NCBI RefSeq assembly: GCF_001612985.1
Contig: NZ_BDBM01000035.1
Location: 1-64,000 of the forward strand
Direction: 5' to 3'
DNA: 64,000 nucleotides
From: Nocardia gamkensis NBRC 108242
GTDB lineage: Bacteria > Actinomycetota > Actinomycetes > Mycobacteriales > Mycobacteriaceae
The notes under the pieces were generated by a model, which saw only the letters and a program-made list of their open reading frames with translations, ran no database searches and had not been told where the DNA came from. Positions 9,762 to 18,115 of this stretch are shown here, piece by piece (the first letter of the stretch is position 1; the number at the start of each line of letters is the position of its first letter). The position numbers were made by a program, and so were the translations under genes.

Positions 9762-10475
9762 TCAGTGCGCGGCGGCGGATTCGTCCGCGCGGTCCCGCTC
9801 GGCGACCGCGCGAAGCTGCTCGCGCACCCAGGCCAGCACCGGTGTCGCCGCGGGATCCTCGGTGAGCGAGACGAGTACCGTCGGCCGGTCCGCGCGCACC
9901 CGCGCCGCGTCGCGCTCCATCACGCCGAGATCCGCGCCGACCAGCGGCGCCAGATCGGTCTTGTTGACCACCAGCAGGTCCGAGAAGGTCACGCCGGGGC
10001 CGCCCTTGCGCGGGACCTTGTCGCCGCCCGCCACGTCCACCACGAAGATCTGCACGTCGATCAGGCCGGAGGAGAAGGTCGCGGTCAGGTTGTCGCCGCC
10101 GGATTCGACCAGGATCAGATCCAGCGGCGGGTTGGCGGCGACCAGGTCCTCGATCGCGTCGAGATTGGCGGTGATGTCGTCGCGAATGGCGGTGTGCGGG
10201 CAACCGCCGGTCTGCACGGCGGTGATCCGCTCGTCCGGCAGGACCGCGTGCCTGCGCAGGAAATCGGCGTCCTCGGTGGTGTAGATGTCGTTGGTCAGCA
10301 CCGCCAGCGACAGTTCGTCGCGCAACTGCCTGCACAGCGCGGCCACCAGCGCGGTCTTGCCCGAACCGACCGGGCCGCCGATGCCGATGCGCAGCGCCTC
10401 TCCGGGCGTGCGGGTCCGTTTCGGCCGATCGTGACCGTGGTCGTGCGGCTCACCGTCGAGCAGATGCGGGGGCAT
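9762..10475 (-). CDS. ureG: Urease accessory GTPase UreG
   Basis: SIMIBI-class GTPase that powers nickel delivery to urease. 237 aa with a P-loop GPVGSGKT at 34-41 and the NDIYTTEDADFL segment. The nickel-binding CPH appears in TGGCPHTAIRDD, followed by ESGGDNL, the Walker B-like VVDVAGGDKVPRKGGPG and NKTDLAP (guanine specificity). The N-terminus has a short His/Asp run (HDHGHD), as in many UreG that bind extra metal. It lies between ureF (25 bp gap) and ureD (9 bp gap). Confidence 0.95.
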   Translation of the reverse strand: MPPHLLDGEPHDHGHDRPKRTRTPGEALRIGIGGPVGSGKTALVAALCRQLRDELSLAVLTNDIYTTEDADFLRRHAVLPDERITAVQTGGCPHTAIRDDITANLDAIEDLVAANPPLDLILVESGGDNLTATFSSGLIDVQIFVVDVAGGDKVPRKGGPGVTFSDLLVVNKTDLAPLVGADLGVMERDAARVRADRPTVLVSLTEDPAATPVLAWVREQLRAVAERDRADESAAAH

Positions 10476-10500
10476 GGCGCAGTCTCCTTCTTCCTGGGCT

Positions 10501-11166
10501 TCAGCTCGCGAACAGGGGCATGTCGCGTTGCCGATGGCGCTCGGCGAGCACGTCCTGCAACGGATCGGACATCGCGGCGAGACCGGTCACGGCCTCGGCG
10601 GCGACGCGGTCGCACAGGCCGGCCAGCCGGATCGTGCACGCGGCGATCGCGGCGGGATCCAACGCCAGCAGACGCTGAGCGGCGGTGGCGGCGCCGGTCA
10701 GGGTCGTGTAGACGACCACGCCCGCGATTTCCCGGGGCGGCACCGAGGCAGCCGCGCCTGCCATGCCGAAGACCGTGGACAGATGCGGCGTGGTGCCCAG
10801 CGGCGACCAATCGTGCCGGGGCCAGAGCTGTTTCGCCAGGCGCAACAGGCCACGGCCCTGCGCACGCGATGCGGCCCGCGCAGCGGGGGCCGGTGTGCGC
10901 GCGTCGGCTTCCGCCTCGGCGCGCGACGGATCCAGTTCGCCCGCGCACACCGCCGCGGCAAGCGAAGCGGCCACCAGTCCCGCCGTCCGGATCCGGCGGC
11001 GCAGATACAGCTCCACCGTCGCGGCGTCGCGGACCGAGCCGGACGCGACGGCTTCTTCCACGCCGCCGGAGTGCACGTGACCGCCGATCGGCAGCCGAGA
11101 GTCGGCGAGCGCGAGCACCATCGTCAGGCCGGACGCAGCCGGACCGGTCGCAGTGGATGCACACAC
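10501..11166 (-). CDS. ureF: Urease accessory protein UreF
   Basis: Helical protein that activates UreG and couples it to the urease complex. 221 aa, all-helical and Ala-rich, with the UreF signature LADSRLPIGGHVHSGGVEEA at the N-terminus. A GTG at 11166 gives the full product; an ATG at 11121 (MVLALADSRL) is an alternative start. This is the first gene of the accessory run. The gene immediately upstream on the same strand is an SDR, not ureC, which is unusual because ureF normally follows ureABC. Confidence 0.9.
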   Translation of the reverse strand: MCASTATGPAASGLTMVLALADSRLPIGGHVHSGGVEEAVASGSVRDAATVELYLRRRIRTAGLVAASLAAAVCAGELDPSRAEAEADARTPAPAARAASRAQGRGLLRLAKQLWPRHDWSPLGTTPHLSTVFGMAGAAASVPPREIAGVVVYTTLTGAATAAQRLLALDPAAIAACTIRLAGLCDRVAAEAVTGLAAMSDPLQDVLAERHRQRDMPLFAS

Positions 11167-11217
11167 CGGTCGATCCTATGTCCCGGCGGGCCGAGCGGAC
11201 GTCCCGGTAGTCGCGGG

Positions 11218-12087
11218 TCAGCGGCGGAAGGCGCGTTGCATGAGGCGCTGGGCGCGGCCGCGGGTCAGGTCGGTCCACGCCTGCACCGGGGCCGACCACC
11301 ACGGGGCGATCTCCCGCGGCTTGGCGGTCACCGCGTGGCAGACCAGGTCGGCGGCCTCGTCCACGGTCAGCCCGGGGACGCGGCTGAAGTCGGTGGGCGC
11401 GCTCATCCTGGTGTGCACGAGCGGCAGGTAGATCGAGGTGGTGGTGACACCGTCGCGGGCCACCTCGGCCGCGACACTGCGCAACCAGACGTCGAAGGCG
11501 GATTTCGACGCGCCGTAGGCCGCCCAGCGCGGCGCGGGCGGCATGCGCACGCCCCAGGTGGACACATTGACGATATGGCCCGCTCCGCCGGAGCGCATGG
11601 CGGGCAGCAGCGTGAGCAGCAGGCGCACCGGACCGAGGTAGTTCACATCGATGGTGCGGGTGAAATCGTGGAAACGGTCATAGGACTCCGCGATCGGGCG
11701 GCGGATCGACTTGCCCGCGTTGTTGATCACCACGTCGAGGCGGCCGTGCTCGTCGAGGAGCCTGCGGCCGAGCCGTTCGACGGCCTCCATGTCCGTCAGA
11801 TCTGTGGGGTAGGTGTGCGCGACACCGCCCGCGGCGGTGATCTCCGCGGCCAGCCGGTCGAGTTCGTCACCGGAGCGGGCCACGAGCAGGACTATCGCGC
11901 CCGCCGCGGCAAGCTTGCGCGCACTGGCCTTGCCTATGCCGTGCGAGGAACCGGTGACCAGCACGATCTTGCCGCCCACCGCGGCGCGCAACGCCTGCTC
12001 GCGCGGACGCGATGTGGGGTACAACAGCCGCGTCGCCACCCGTTCGGCGATCGGTCTGCCGTTTCTGGAGGCTCGGGCGTGGTTCAC
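11218..12087 (-). CDS. SDR-family oxidoreductase, 289 aa
   Basis: Classical short-chain dehydrogenase/reductase. NAD(P)-binding TGSSHGIG is near residue 45, NNAG near 125, Ser in VNVSTWG and the catalytic YGASK near 190. A 35-residue basic N-terminal extension precedes the Rossmann fold, and a C-terminal extension ends TRGRAQRLMQRAFRR, as in lipid-modifying actinobacterial SDRs. Substrate unknown. It lies 51 bp upstream of ureF in the same direction and could be cotranscribed, but there is no functional link to urease. Confidence 0.85.
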   Translation of the reverse strand: MNHARASRNGRPIAERVATRLLYPTSRPREQALRAAVGGKIVLVTGSSHGIGKASARKLAAAGAIVLLVARSGDELDRLAAEITAAGGVAHTYPTDLTDMEAVERLGRRLLDEHGRLDVVINNAGKSIRRPIAESYDRFHDFTRTIDVNYLGPVRLLLTLLPAMRSGGAGHIVNVSTWGVRMPPAPRWAAYGASKSAFDVWLRSVAAEVARDGVTTTSIYLPLVHTRMSAPTDFSRVPGLTVDEAADLVCHAVTAKPREIAPWWSAPVQAWTDLTRGRAQRLMQRAFRR

Positions 12088-12136
12088 GAACTCGACTGTA
12101 GGCGTCGATCAGGACACCCACCCGGGGTTCGTGTGA

Positions 12137-12277
12137 TCAGTGCGCGCGCGAGATGTCCCGCACGAGTTGTGGCATGTCCTGGCGGGTGAGGTAGGCGGCG
12201 ATGCTCAACTCCCCCTCGCTGCGCCGGACCAGGAAGTCGCTGTAGAGGTCGAGGGCGGGTGCGTGATCGAGGGTCAT
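12137..12277 (-). CDS. Small hypothetical protein, 46 aa
   Basis: An ATG at 12277 opens a 46-codon frame, MTLDHAPALDLYSDFLVRRS followed by EGELSIAAYLTRQDMPQLVR and a short tail to the stop at 12137. Its composition is protein-like and amphipathic helical. Its position, 49 bp upstream of the SDR in the same direction, suggests a leader cistron or a small conserved protein. No strong ribosome site is visible. Confidence 0.4.
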   Translation of the reverse strand: MTLDHAPALDLYSDFLVRRSEGELSIAAYLTRQDMPQLVRDISRAH

Positions 12278-12410
12278 CGTCCAGTGCGCCGATACACGAC
12301 TCGAGCATTTCTACTCACGCGTGCGGCAGCGGCGATGTGCTCGAATGTAGGTTCTAGGGAGACTCTTTCGCCGGGCTACGTCCCGGCGCACCAGCCGAGG
12401 GGGGAACACC

Positions 12411-13139
12411 GTGTCGACGCCGGACACGCAGGTCTCGATCGCCCAATGGATCGCGCGCGGGCTCGCGATCGTGGTACTGGTCCCGATCCGCCTGCTATGG
12501 GAGGGCATTCTCCTGCTCGGCCGCGTCACCGGAGCGGCGCTCGTGTTCGTCGCGCGGCATCTGCTGGTTCCGGTAGCCGAACTGATCTGGCACTGGATGC
12601 TGCGGCCCGCGTGGATCTTCGCGAAGGACTTCCTGTGGGGCTGGGTGCTCCAGCATCTGCTGTGGGGCATGGTGCTCACGCCGTTGGCCTCCCTCCTGCT
12701 GGAGTACCTGCTGCGACCGCTGCGGCGAGCGGTGGAGATCTTTCTGTGGCGCAGGGTGATTCGCCCAGCTGGAGCTTGGCTGCTGCGGTGGGTGGTGTCC
12801 CCGATCGTCTACGCCGTCGCCTCGGTATGCCGCTACACCGTCGAATGGCTGATCGTCTGGCCCCTGTCTCGGTTATGGCGTTGGGTGCTCCGCCCGCTGT
12901 GGAATGTGGTGCGCGCGACCGCGCGGTACGGGTGGCGGGTGGCCGCTCGCATCGTGGGCGTGCTCGTGGTGATGCCGTGCCGGGCGGTGTACCGCTTCGT
13001 GCTGCGCCCGGTGTTCGCCGCCTTCGCTGTTGTCTGGCACGCGCTGGTGGTGCGTCCGGTCCGATGGGTGCACAGCACGATCGTCCGGCCGATGAACCGC
13101 TGGGCGGCCGAGGTCGTGGCGACGGTATTCGGCCGCTGA
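12411..13139 (+). CDS. Trp-rich, Arg-Pro-punctuated membrane repeat protein
   Basis: 242 aa with no recognised domain. It contains 20 Trp (about 8%) and a repeating pattern in which hydrophobic, Trp/Arg-bearing helices end in VLRP, VIRP, LLRP or VVRP. Proline-to-proline distances alternate between a short unit of 12-13 residues and a longer one of 17-28. The segments are strongly hydrophobic but flanked by Arg, giving very positive loops, so amphipathic surface helices or short hairpins in the membrane are more likely than classical spans. A GTG start has GGGGGG upstream. It is convergent with the MFS transporter gene (15 bp apart). Similar W-rich proteins occur in other actinomycetes without known function. 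Confidence 0.8.
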   Translation: MSTPDTQVSIAQWIARGLAIVVLVPIRLLWEGILLLGRVTGAALVFVARHLLVPVAELIWHWMLRPAWIFAKDFLWGWVLQHLLWGMVLTPLASLLLEYLLRPLRRAVEIFLWRRVIRPAGAWLLRWVVSPIVYAVASVCRYTVEWLIVWPLSRLWRWVLRPLWNVVRATARYGWRVAARIVGVLVVMPCRAVYRFVLRPVFAAFAVVWHALVVRPVRWVHSTIVRPMNRWAAEVVATVFGR

Positions 13140-13154
13140 TTCCGGCCGCGCGGC

Positions 13155-14627
13155 TCAGCGCGGGCGGGGCGAGGCGAACCGCGCGATCAGCGCCATCGCG
13201 GTGAGCGCCGTCGCACCGACGGCCAGCGCGACGTGCATGCCGTCGACGAAGGAGCCGCGCGCCGCCTCCACCAGCGCCGCGTCACCCGCGGCCTGCTGGA
13301 TGGTCTCGCCGAGCGTCCCCGCGTAGTCGCCCCCGGACCGGAAGATCAGCGCCGCGAGCGACCCGAGCAGTGCCAAGCCCAGCGCGTTGCCCAGTTCGAA
13401 ACTGGTCTCCGAGATGCCGACCGCCGACCCGGCCCGCTCCGGCGGCACCGAGGACACCGACACCTCGGACACCAAGGTGAATGCCAGACCGTAGCCGACT
13501 CCGGCGATCGTGGACCCCGCCAGATACCACGCCAGCCCGTCGTGCGCGCCGACACCGAGCAGCATCAGGTTGCCCGCCGCGGAGGCCAGCAAGGCGAACA
13601 CGAAGGTGGCACGAGCGCCGAAGCGATGTCCGACCCGGGCGCCGCCCACCGAGCAGACGAAAACGGCGATCGCCATCGGAATGCCGAGCACCGCCGCGGC
13701 CAGCGGCGTGCGCCCGGTCACCGACTGCAGGTAGACGCTGGTCAGATAGCTCAGCCCGGCCAGCGACATCATCCCGGTCAGACTGGCGCCGATGGCCACC
13801 GAGAACTGGGGCCGGGCGAACAATCGCAGGTCGAGCAGAGGTTCGTCGAGCCGGCGCTGCCTGCGCACGAACACCGTCAGGATCACCACGCCGACCAGCG
13901 CGACGACGATCGCCTGCGCGTCGATGCCTTCGGTCGCGGCGTGTTTGATGCCGTACACCACCGGCAGGATGCCGCCGATCGACAGGGCGACGCTCGGTAG
14001 GTCCAGCGGGCCCCGAACGCCCGCCCGGTGTTCGGGCAGGACGAACGGACCGAGGGCGAGCAGCACCAGCAGCACCGGGATGTTGATGAGGAACACCGAA
14101 CCCCACCAGAAGTGGTGCAGCAGTACGCCACCGATGATCGGTCCGACGGCAGAGCCTCCGGCGAAGAACGCCGTCCAGACGCCGATCGCGGCGGCTCGCT
14201 CCCGCGCATCCGGGAACAGGCTCGAGATCAGCGCGAGGCTGGACGGCAGCAGTGTCGCGCCGCCGATACCCATCAGCGCTCGCGCGGCGATCAGCACGCC
14301 CGCGCTGGGCGCGAACGCGGCGATCACCGACGCGATGCCGAAGACCGCGGCGCCCACCAGCAAGATGTTGCGCCGCCCGATCCGGTCACCGAGATTGCCC
14401 ATGGTGATGAGCAGTCCCGCGATCAGGAAGCCGTAGATGTCCAGGATCCACAGCTGCTGGTCCGCCGACGGGTCCAGGTCGAGCGTCAGGGTCGGCATCG
14501 CGAGGAACAGCACCGAGATGTCCATCGACACCAGCAGGACCGGAAGCAGCAGGACCGCGAGGCCCAGCCAGGCGCGGCGCGAGCCGGTCGTGAACGGCGC
14601 GGTCCGCACCGGCTGCACGTCTGTCAT
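13155..14627 (-). CDS. MFS drug exporter, DHA2 (14-TM) family
   Basis: Proton-driven multidrug efflux permease of the EmrB/QacA type, 490 aa with about 14 hydrophobic spans. Motif A appears as GNLGDRIGRRNILLVG in the loop after TM2. TM1 carries the conserved acidic residue (SMDISVLFLAMPTL). TM5 has the motif C-like GGSAVGPIIGGVLL. The ATG at 14627 follows GAGAGGA. It is divergent from a TetR-family regulator with two palindromes in the 60-bp gap, the standard layout for a repressor-controlled efflux pump. Substrate unknown. Confidence 0.92.
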   Translation of the reverse strand: MTDVQPVRTAPFTTGSRRAWLGLAVLLLPVLLVSMDISVLFLAMPTLTLDLDPSADQQLWILDIYGFLIAGLLITMGNLGDRIGRRNILLVGAAVFGIASVIAAFAPSAGVLIAARALMGIGGATLLPSSLALISSLFPDARERAAAIGVWTAFFAGGSAVGPIIGGVLLHHFWWGSVFLINIPVLLVLLALGPFVLPEHRAGVRGPLDLPSVALSIGGILPVVYGIKHAATEGIDAQAIVVALVGVVILTVFVRRQRRLDEPLLDLRLFARPQFSVAIGASLTGMMSLAGLSYLTSVYLQSVTGRTPLAAAVLGIPMAIAVFVCSVGGARVGHRFGARATFVFALLASAAGNLMLLGVGAHDGLAWYLAGSTIAGVGYGLAFTLVSEVSVSSVPPERAGSAVGISETSFELGNALGLALLGSLAALIFRSGGDYAGTLGETIQQAAGDAALVEAARGSFVDGMHVALAVGATALTAMALIARFASPRPR

Positions 14628-14649
14628 CGCCGAACATCCTCTCGATGGC

Positions 14650-14685
14650 GCGTACGTCGTACGCATGAGTCCGGGTACAGTGTAC
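14650..14685. promoter_or_regulatory. Twin palindromic operators between MFS and TetR genes
   Basis: Two perfect palindromes lie in the divergent intergenic space. GCGTACG-T-CGTACGC is at 14650-14664 and GTACA-G-TGTAC is at 14675-14685, with centres 23 bp apart (about two turns) and a shared GTAC core. The second ends 2 bp before the TetR ATG, so it could block translation initiation or a leaderless transcript. Most probably the binding site of the adjacent TetR protein. Confidence 0.75.
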
Positions 14686-14687
14686 GC

Positions 14688-15362
14688 ATGCTGCACCGCG
14701 CCGCCATAGTCGATACCGCGATCGAGCTCGCCGACTCCGAGGGTCTGGACGCGCTGTCCATGCGGCGCATCGCCGACCGGCTCGGGGTCGGCGCCATGTC
14801 GCTGTATCGCCACGTCGCGAACAAAGACGAACTGCTCGCGCTGATGACCGACGAAGTGGCCCGGCGCAATCCGTACCCCTCCCCCGAAGGACAGCGGTGG
14901 ACCTGGCGCGACCGGGTTCGCATCGCCGCCGAGATCGACTGGGCCCTGTACCGGCGGCATCCGTGGGTGCTGCTCACCTTCGCCACTCCGCGCTACAGCT
15001 TCGGGCCGCAGAGTCTGGCCTGCCTGGCCTGGTTGGTGGACGGCTTCCTGGAACTCGGCGTGTCCACCCGCGAGGCGACCGGCATGTCCTTCTCGGTGTG
15101 GAATCACATCTCCGGCGCGACGCTGCCGGAGATCAGCGCGGATTTGATGGCGCGCAAAGGCATGGACCCCGGCGGGGACAACGGGCTGCGGACGCTGTTG
15201 AACGGCACGGCGCAGGATTCGATCCCTTCCGTCCTGACTGATCTGGCCGGCAGCGGTGTGCGCGATCTGACGCAGGAGGAACTGCTCTACGACGGACTCG
15301 ACGCGCTCTGCGACGGATTCGAGGCCAGGGCCACGCGCCGCGATCGGTTGACCTCGACCTGA
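14688..15362 (+). CDS. TetR-family repressor of the divergent MFS pump
   Basis: 224 aa. N-terminal helix-turn-helix with the segment LSMRRIADRLGVGAMSLYRH at about 24-43, followed by VANKDELLALMTDEV, then a ligand-binding domain of the TetR C-terminal type seen in tetracycline-repressor-like proteins. The upstream frame has no alternative start, and the ATG at 14688 sits directly beside a palindrome without a clear ribosome site, so a leaderless message is possible. Expected to repress both itself and the efflux gene until a substrate binds. Confidence 0.9.
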   Translation: MLHRAAIVDTAIELADSEGLDALSMRRIADRLGVGAMSLYRHVANKDELLALMTDEVARRNPYPSPEGQRWTWRDRVRIAAEIDWALYRRHPWVLLTFATPRYSFGPQSLACLAWLVDGFLELGVSTREATGMSFSVWNHISGATLPEISADLMARKGMDPGGDNGLRTLLNGTAQDSIPSVLTDLAGSGVRDLTQEELLYDGLDALCDGFEARATRRDRLTST

Positions 15363-15411
15363 GTTGATGTTGCAGGCTGGCCGGCGACCGCATCACGATC
15401 GAGGAGTCACC

Positions 15412-16404
15412 GTGCACGCCATTCGCCTCCATGCCTTCGGCCCGGCCGAGAATCTGCGCTACGAACCCGTGCCCGATCCCGTGCCGGGCCCCGGCCAGGT
15501 CCGCATCGCGGTGGCCGCCGCCGGTGTGCATCTGGTCGATACGACGCTGCGCAGGGGCGAGGCCGGGCCGTTTCCCGCGCCCGAGCTGCCGTCCATCCCC
15601 GGGCGCGAAGTCGCGGGCACGGTGGACCGCGTGGGCGCGGGCGTGGCCGCGAGCCTGCTGGGCGCGCAGGTGGTGGCCCATCTCGGCGCGGTGCCCGGCG
15701 GATACGCCGAACTGGCCGTCACCGACGCCGCCCGGCTGCACGAGATCCCGGCGAACCTGGACGCGGCGCAGGCGGTGGCGATGATCGGCACCGGCCGGAC
15801 CACCATGGGAATCCTCCAGTTCACCGAACTGAAGCCCGGCAGCGTCGTGCTGGTGACGGCCGCGGCGGGCGGCATCGGCACCCTGCTCGTGCAGTACGCG
15901 AAGAACGCCGGAGCCACGGTGATCGGCTTGGCCGGTGGCCCCGCGAAAGTGGATCAGGTGCGGCGCAACGGCGCAGACCTGGCGGTGGACTATCTGTCGC
16001 CGGACTGGCCCGAGCGGGTCCGTGCGCGCGTCGGCGACCACGGGACGAACGTGCTGTTCGATTCCGTGGGCGGCGACGTCGCCCGCACCGGCATCGATCT
16101 GCTCGCACCGGGCGGGCAGCATCTGGTCTACGGCTGGTCGGGCAAGTCGGCCGCCGAGGGACCGGTGCGGCTTTCCGCCGCGGAACTGGCCGAACGCGGC
16201 ATCACCTCGGAGACGGTGATCGGCCCGCCGATGTCGGCGCGTGCGGGCGGCGATCTGCGCGTGCTCGAGGACCGCGCCATGGCCGAGGCGGCCGCAGGCC
16301 GGCTGCGCCCCGCGATCCATCGCTTCGCGCTCGCCGACGCGGCCGCCGCGCACCGCGCGCTGGAGACTCGCGCGACGACCGGCAAGGTGGTGCTGGAGCC
16401 CTAG
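15412..16404 (+). CDS. NADPH:quinone reductase-like zinc-independent MDR protein
   Basis: Medium-chain dehydrogenase/reductase superfamily, quinone oxidoreductase branch, 330 aa. N-terminal GroES-like domain (LHAFGPAENLRYEPVPDP, IPGREVAGTVDRVGAG), then Rossmann fold VLVTAAAGGIGTLLVQYAKN near 150. The zinc ligands of alcohol dehydrogenases are absent, as usual for this branch. GTG at 15412 preceded by GAGGAG is preferred over an upstream ATG at 15364. It follows the TetR gene by 49 bp in the same direction and may respond to the same signal. Confidence 0.88.
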   Translation: MHAIRLHAFGPAENLRYEPVPDPVPGPGQVRIAVAAAGVHLVDTTLRRGEAGPFPAPELPSIPGREVAGTVDRVGAGVAASLLGAQVVAHLGAVPGGYAELAVTDAARLHEIPANLDAAQAVAMIGTGRTTMGILQFTELKPGSVVLVTAAAGGIGTLLVQYAKNAGATVIGLAGGPAKVDQVRRNGADLAVDYLSPDWPERVRARVGDHGTNVLFDSVGGDVARTGIDLLAPGGQHLVYGWSGKSAAEGPVRLSAAELAERGITSETVIGPPMSARAGGDLRVLEDRAMAEAAAGRLRPAIHRFALADAAAAHRALETRATTGKVVLEP

Positions 16405-16414
16405 CCGAGCGGGT

Positions 16415-17092
16415 TCACTCGGCGCTGTCGCCGTTCACCACGGCATAGGCGAAGCCGTCCCAGCCCTTGCCGCCGACGGTCTGGACCACGGTCGCGTCCA
16501 GGCTCGGTTCGGCGGAGAGCAACTCCACCAGCTCGCGACTGGCCTGTGCGTTCGGATCCTCGGAATGCTCCTCGGCGATCGCGCCGCCGCGCACGACGTT
16601 GTCGACGATGATCACCGAACCGGGCCGGGTCAGCCGCAGCGCCCACAGCACGTAATTCGAGTTGTTCACCTTGTCCGCGTCGATGAACACCAGGTCGAAG
16701 GGGTCCGGGTCCTCCTCCGCGAGTACGGGCAGGCTGTCCAGCGCGGCGCCGACCCGGATCTCCACCCGGTCGCCCACACCCGCCCGTTCCAGGTTCGCCC
16801 GCGCCACATCGGCGTGCTCGGCGGCGAACTCCAGCGTGACCACCCGGCCCTTGGGCCCGACCGCGCGAGCGAGCCAGATCGTGCTGTATCCGCCGAGCGT
16901 GCCGATCTCCAGCACCCGCCGTGCCCCAACCGTCCTGGCCAGCAGATGCAGGAATTTCCCCTGTGGCGGTGACACGTCGATCGGGGGCAGGCCGGCCGCC
17001 TTGTTCGCCGCCAGCGCCGCGTCGGAATCGGGATCCGCCACCAGCGTCTCCACGAGATAGCGGTCCACGTCGGCCCATCCAGGTGTCGTCAT
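16415..17092 (-). CDS. SAM-dependent O-methyltransferase
   Basis: 225 aa, caffeoyl-CoA / catechol O-methyltransferase-like family (methyltransferase family 3). SAM-binding motif I is VLEIGTLGGYSTIWLA near 62. The metal-binding region FDLVFIDADKVNN (about 132-144) and VDNVVRGG (about 168) give the divalent-metal ligands. Probably methylates small phenolic substrates; the physiological substrate cannot be told. It ends convergent with the quinone reductase, 10 bp apart. Confidence 0.88.
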   Translation of the reverse strand: MTTPGWADVDRYLVETLVADPDSDAALAANKAAGLPPIDVSPPQGKFLHLLARTVGARRVLEIGTLGGYSTIWLARAVGPKGRVVTLEFAAEHADVARANLERAGVGDRVEIRVGAALDSLPVLAEEDPDPFDLVFIDADKVNNSNYVLWALRLTRPGSVIIVDNVVRGGAIAEEHSEDPNAQASRELVELLSAEPSLDATVVQTVGGKGWDGFAYAVVNGDSAE

Positions 17093-17206
17093 ACCTGGAA
17101 GTCTGCCACCCGATTCCGCCCGCGTGCCCACCTCGCCGGGTAGCGTTCGGCACAGAGACGTACATGTCCCGGGAGGGCGCCGACGAACGGACGGACAGGA
17201 TCCGAC

Positions 17207-18052
17207 ATGACGAATCTTGCACGGGCCGTCGCGGTCGTCGCCTGCTCGATCGCCTTCGGCGCCACCGGCTCCGTCGAGGCCGCCCCCCTCGGCGGTGGGG
17301 CCGAGTACGTCGCGCTGGGCGATTCCGGAGCGGCCACCACGGGCGTGCGGAACTTCGACATCACCGCCCCGCCGCGCTGCCTCCGCTCGACCGCGAACAC
17401 ACCGAAGCTCATCGCCCGGGAGCTCGATCTGCGCCTCGACGACCGCACCTGCAACTCCGCGCGCATCCCGGATCTCGCCGCCGCGCAGCAGCCGGGCATT
17501 CCACCGCAGTTCGAGGCCCTCGGTCCCGGCACCAGGTTGGTCACGGTGCACATAGGCGCCAACGACGCCTTGATGGCCGAGCACATCGTCGCCTGCCATG
17601 TCTACGGCCTCTCCGGCGCGGGTGGGTGTGCCGGTCCGGACTGGGATGCCGCCATCGACGCGATCGCCGCGCCCTACGCGGCCGCGTTGCAACAGGTTTC
17701 GGATCTGGCGCCGCGGGCGACGATCGTCGTCGACGGCTGGCCGACCTATGTGCGCGACGGCGGCTGTCCGGAGCTGGTCGGTCTCCGACCGTCCGACGCC
17801 GCGCCCATCCAAGCGGCCTTCGATCGTCTCGACACCGTGGTCGCCCGCGTCGCCACCGCGCACGGCGCGATCTACGTCGACACCCGCGCCGCCTCGGCGG
17901 GCCGTGACGCGTGCGCACCCGTCGGTGTCCGCTGGATCGACCCGGTCATCGCCACGGAAACACTCATCCCCTATCACCTCACCCCGCAGGGCATGCGTGG
18001 CGTCGCCGACGTCATCCTTCCCGCGATCCGTGGCACCGGCCTGCCCCGCTGA
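17207..18052 (+). CDS. Secreted SGNH/GDSL-type esterase
   Basis: Exported lipase/esterase, 281 aa, with a signal peptide cleaved near residue 25 (FGATGSVEA-A). Block I is VALGDSGAATTG (nucleophile Ser near 40), the block III-like HIGANDA is near 112, and a C-terminal block YHLTPQGM carries the catalytic His near 263. Six or more cysteines suggest disulfides in the secreted enzyme. The family includes actinobacterial lipases acting on acyl esters. A strong hairpin follows the stop. Confidence 0.87.
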   Translation: MTNLARAVAVVACSIAFGATGSVEAAPLGGGAEYVALGDSGAATTGVRNFDITAPPRCLRSTANTPKLIARELDLRLDDRTCNSARIPDLAAAQQPGIPPQFEALGPGTRLVTVHIGANDALMAEHIVACHVYGLSGAGGCAGPDWDAAIDAIAAPYAAALQQVSDLAPRATIVVDGWPTYVRDGGCPELVGLRPSDAAPIQAAFDRLDTVVARVATAHGAIYVDTRAASAGRDACAPVGVRWIDPVIATETLIPYHLTPQGMRGVADVILPAIRGTGLPR

Positions 18053-18074
18053 ACGATTCGGCCGCACCGACACG

Positions 18075-18105
18075 CCCGCCCCGGACTCGGGGAGTCCGGG
18101 GCGGG
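18075..18105. terminator. Hairpin between convergent genes
   Basis: A perfect 14-bp stem (arms 18075-18088 and 18092-18105) with a GGG loop sits between the SGNH hydrolase and the convergent SPFH gene. It lacks a good U-tract on either strand, but position and stability suit a bidirectional terminator. Confidence 0.7.
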
Positions 18106-18115
18106 TCGGGTGGTG

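Noticed and set aside
12084..12308. 74-codon minus-strand frame upstream of the SDR
   Set aside because: A different frame in the same place (12137-12277) has a better amino-acid composition; the 74-codon frame is Arg/Pro-rich and looks like its shadow.
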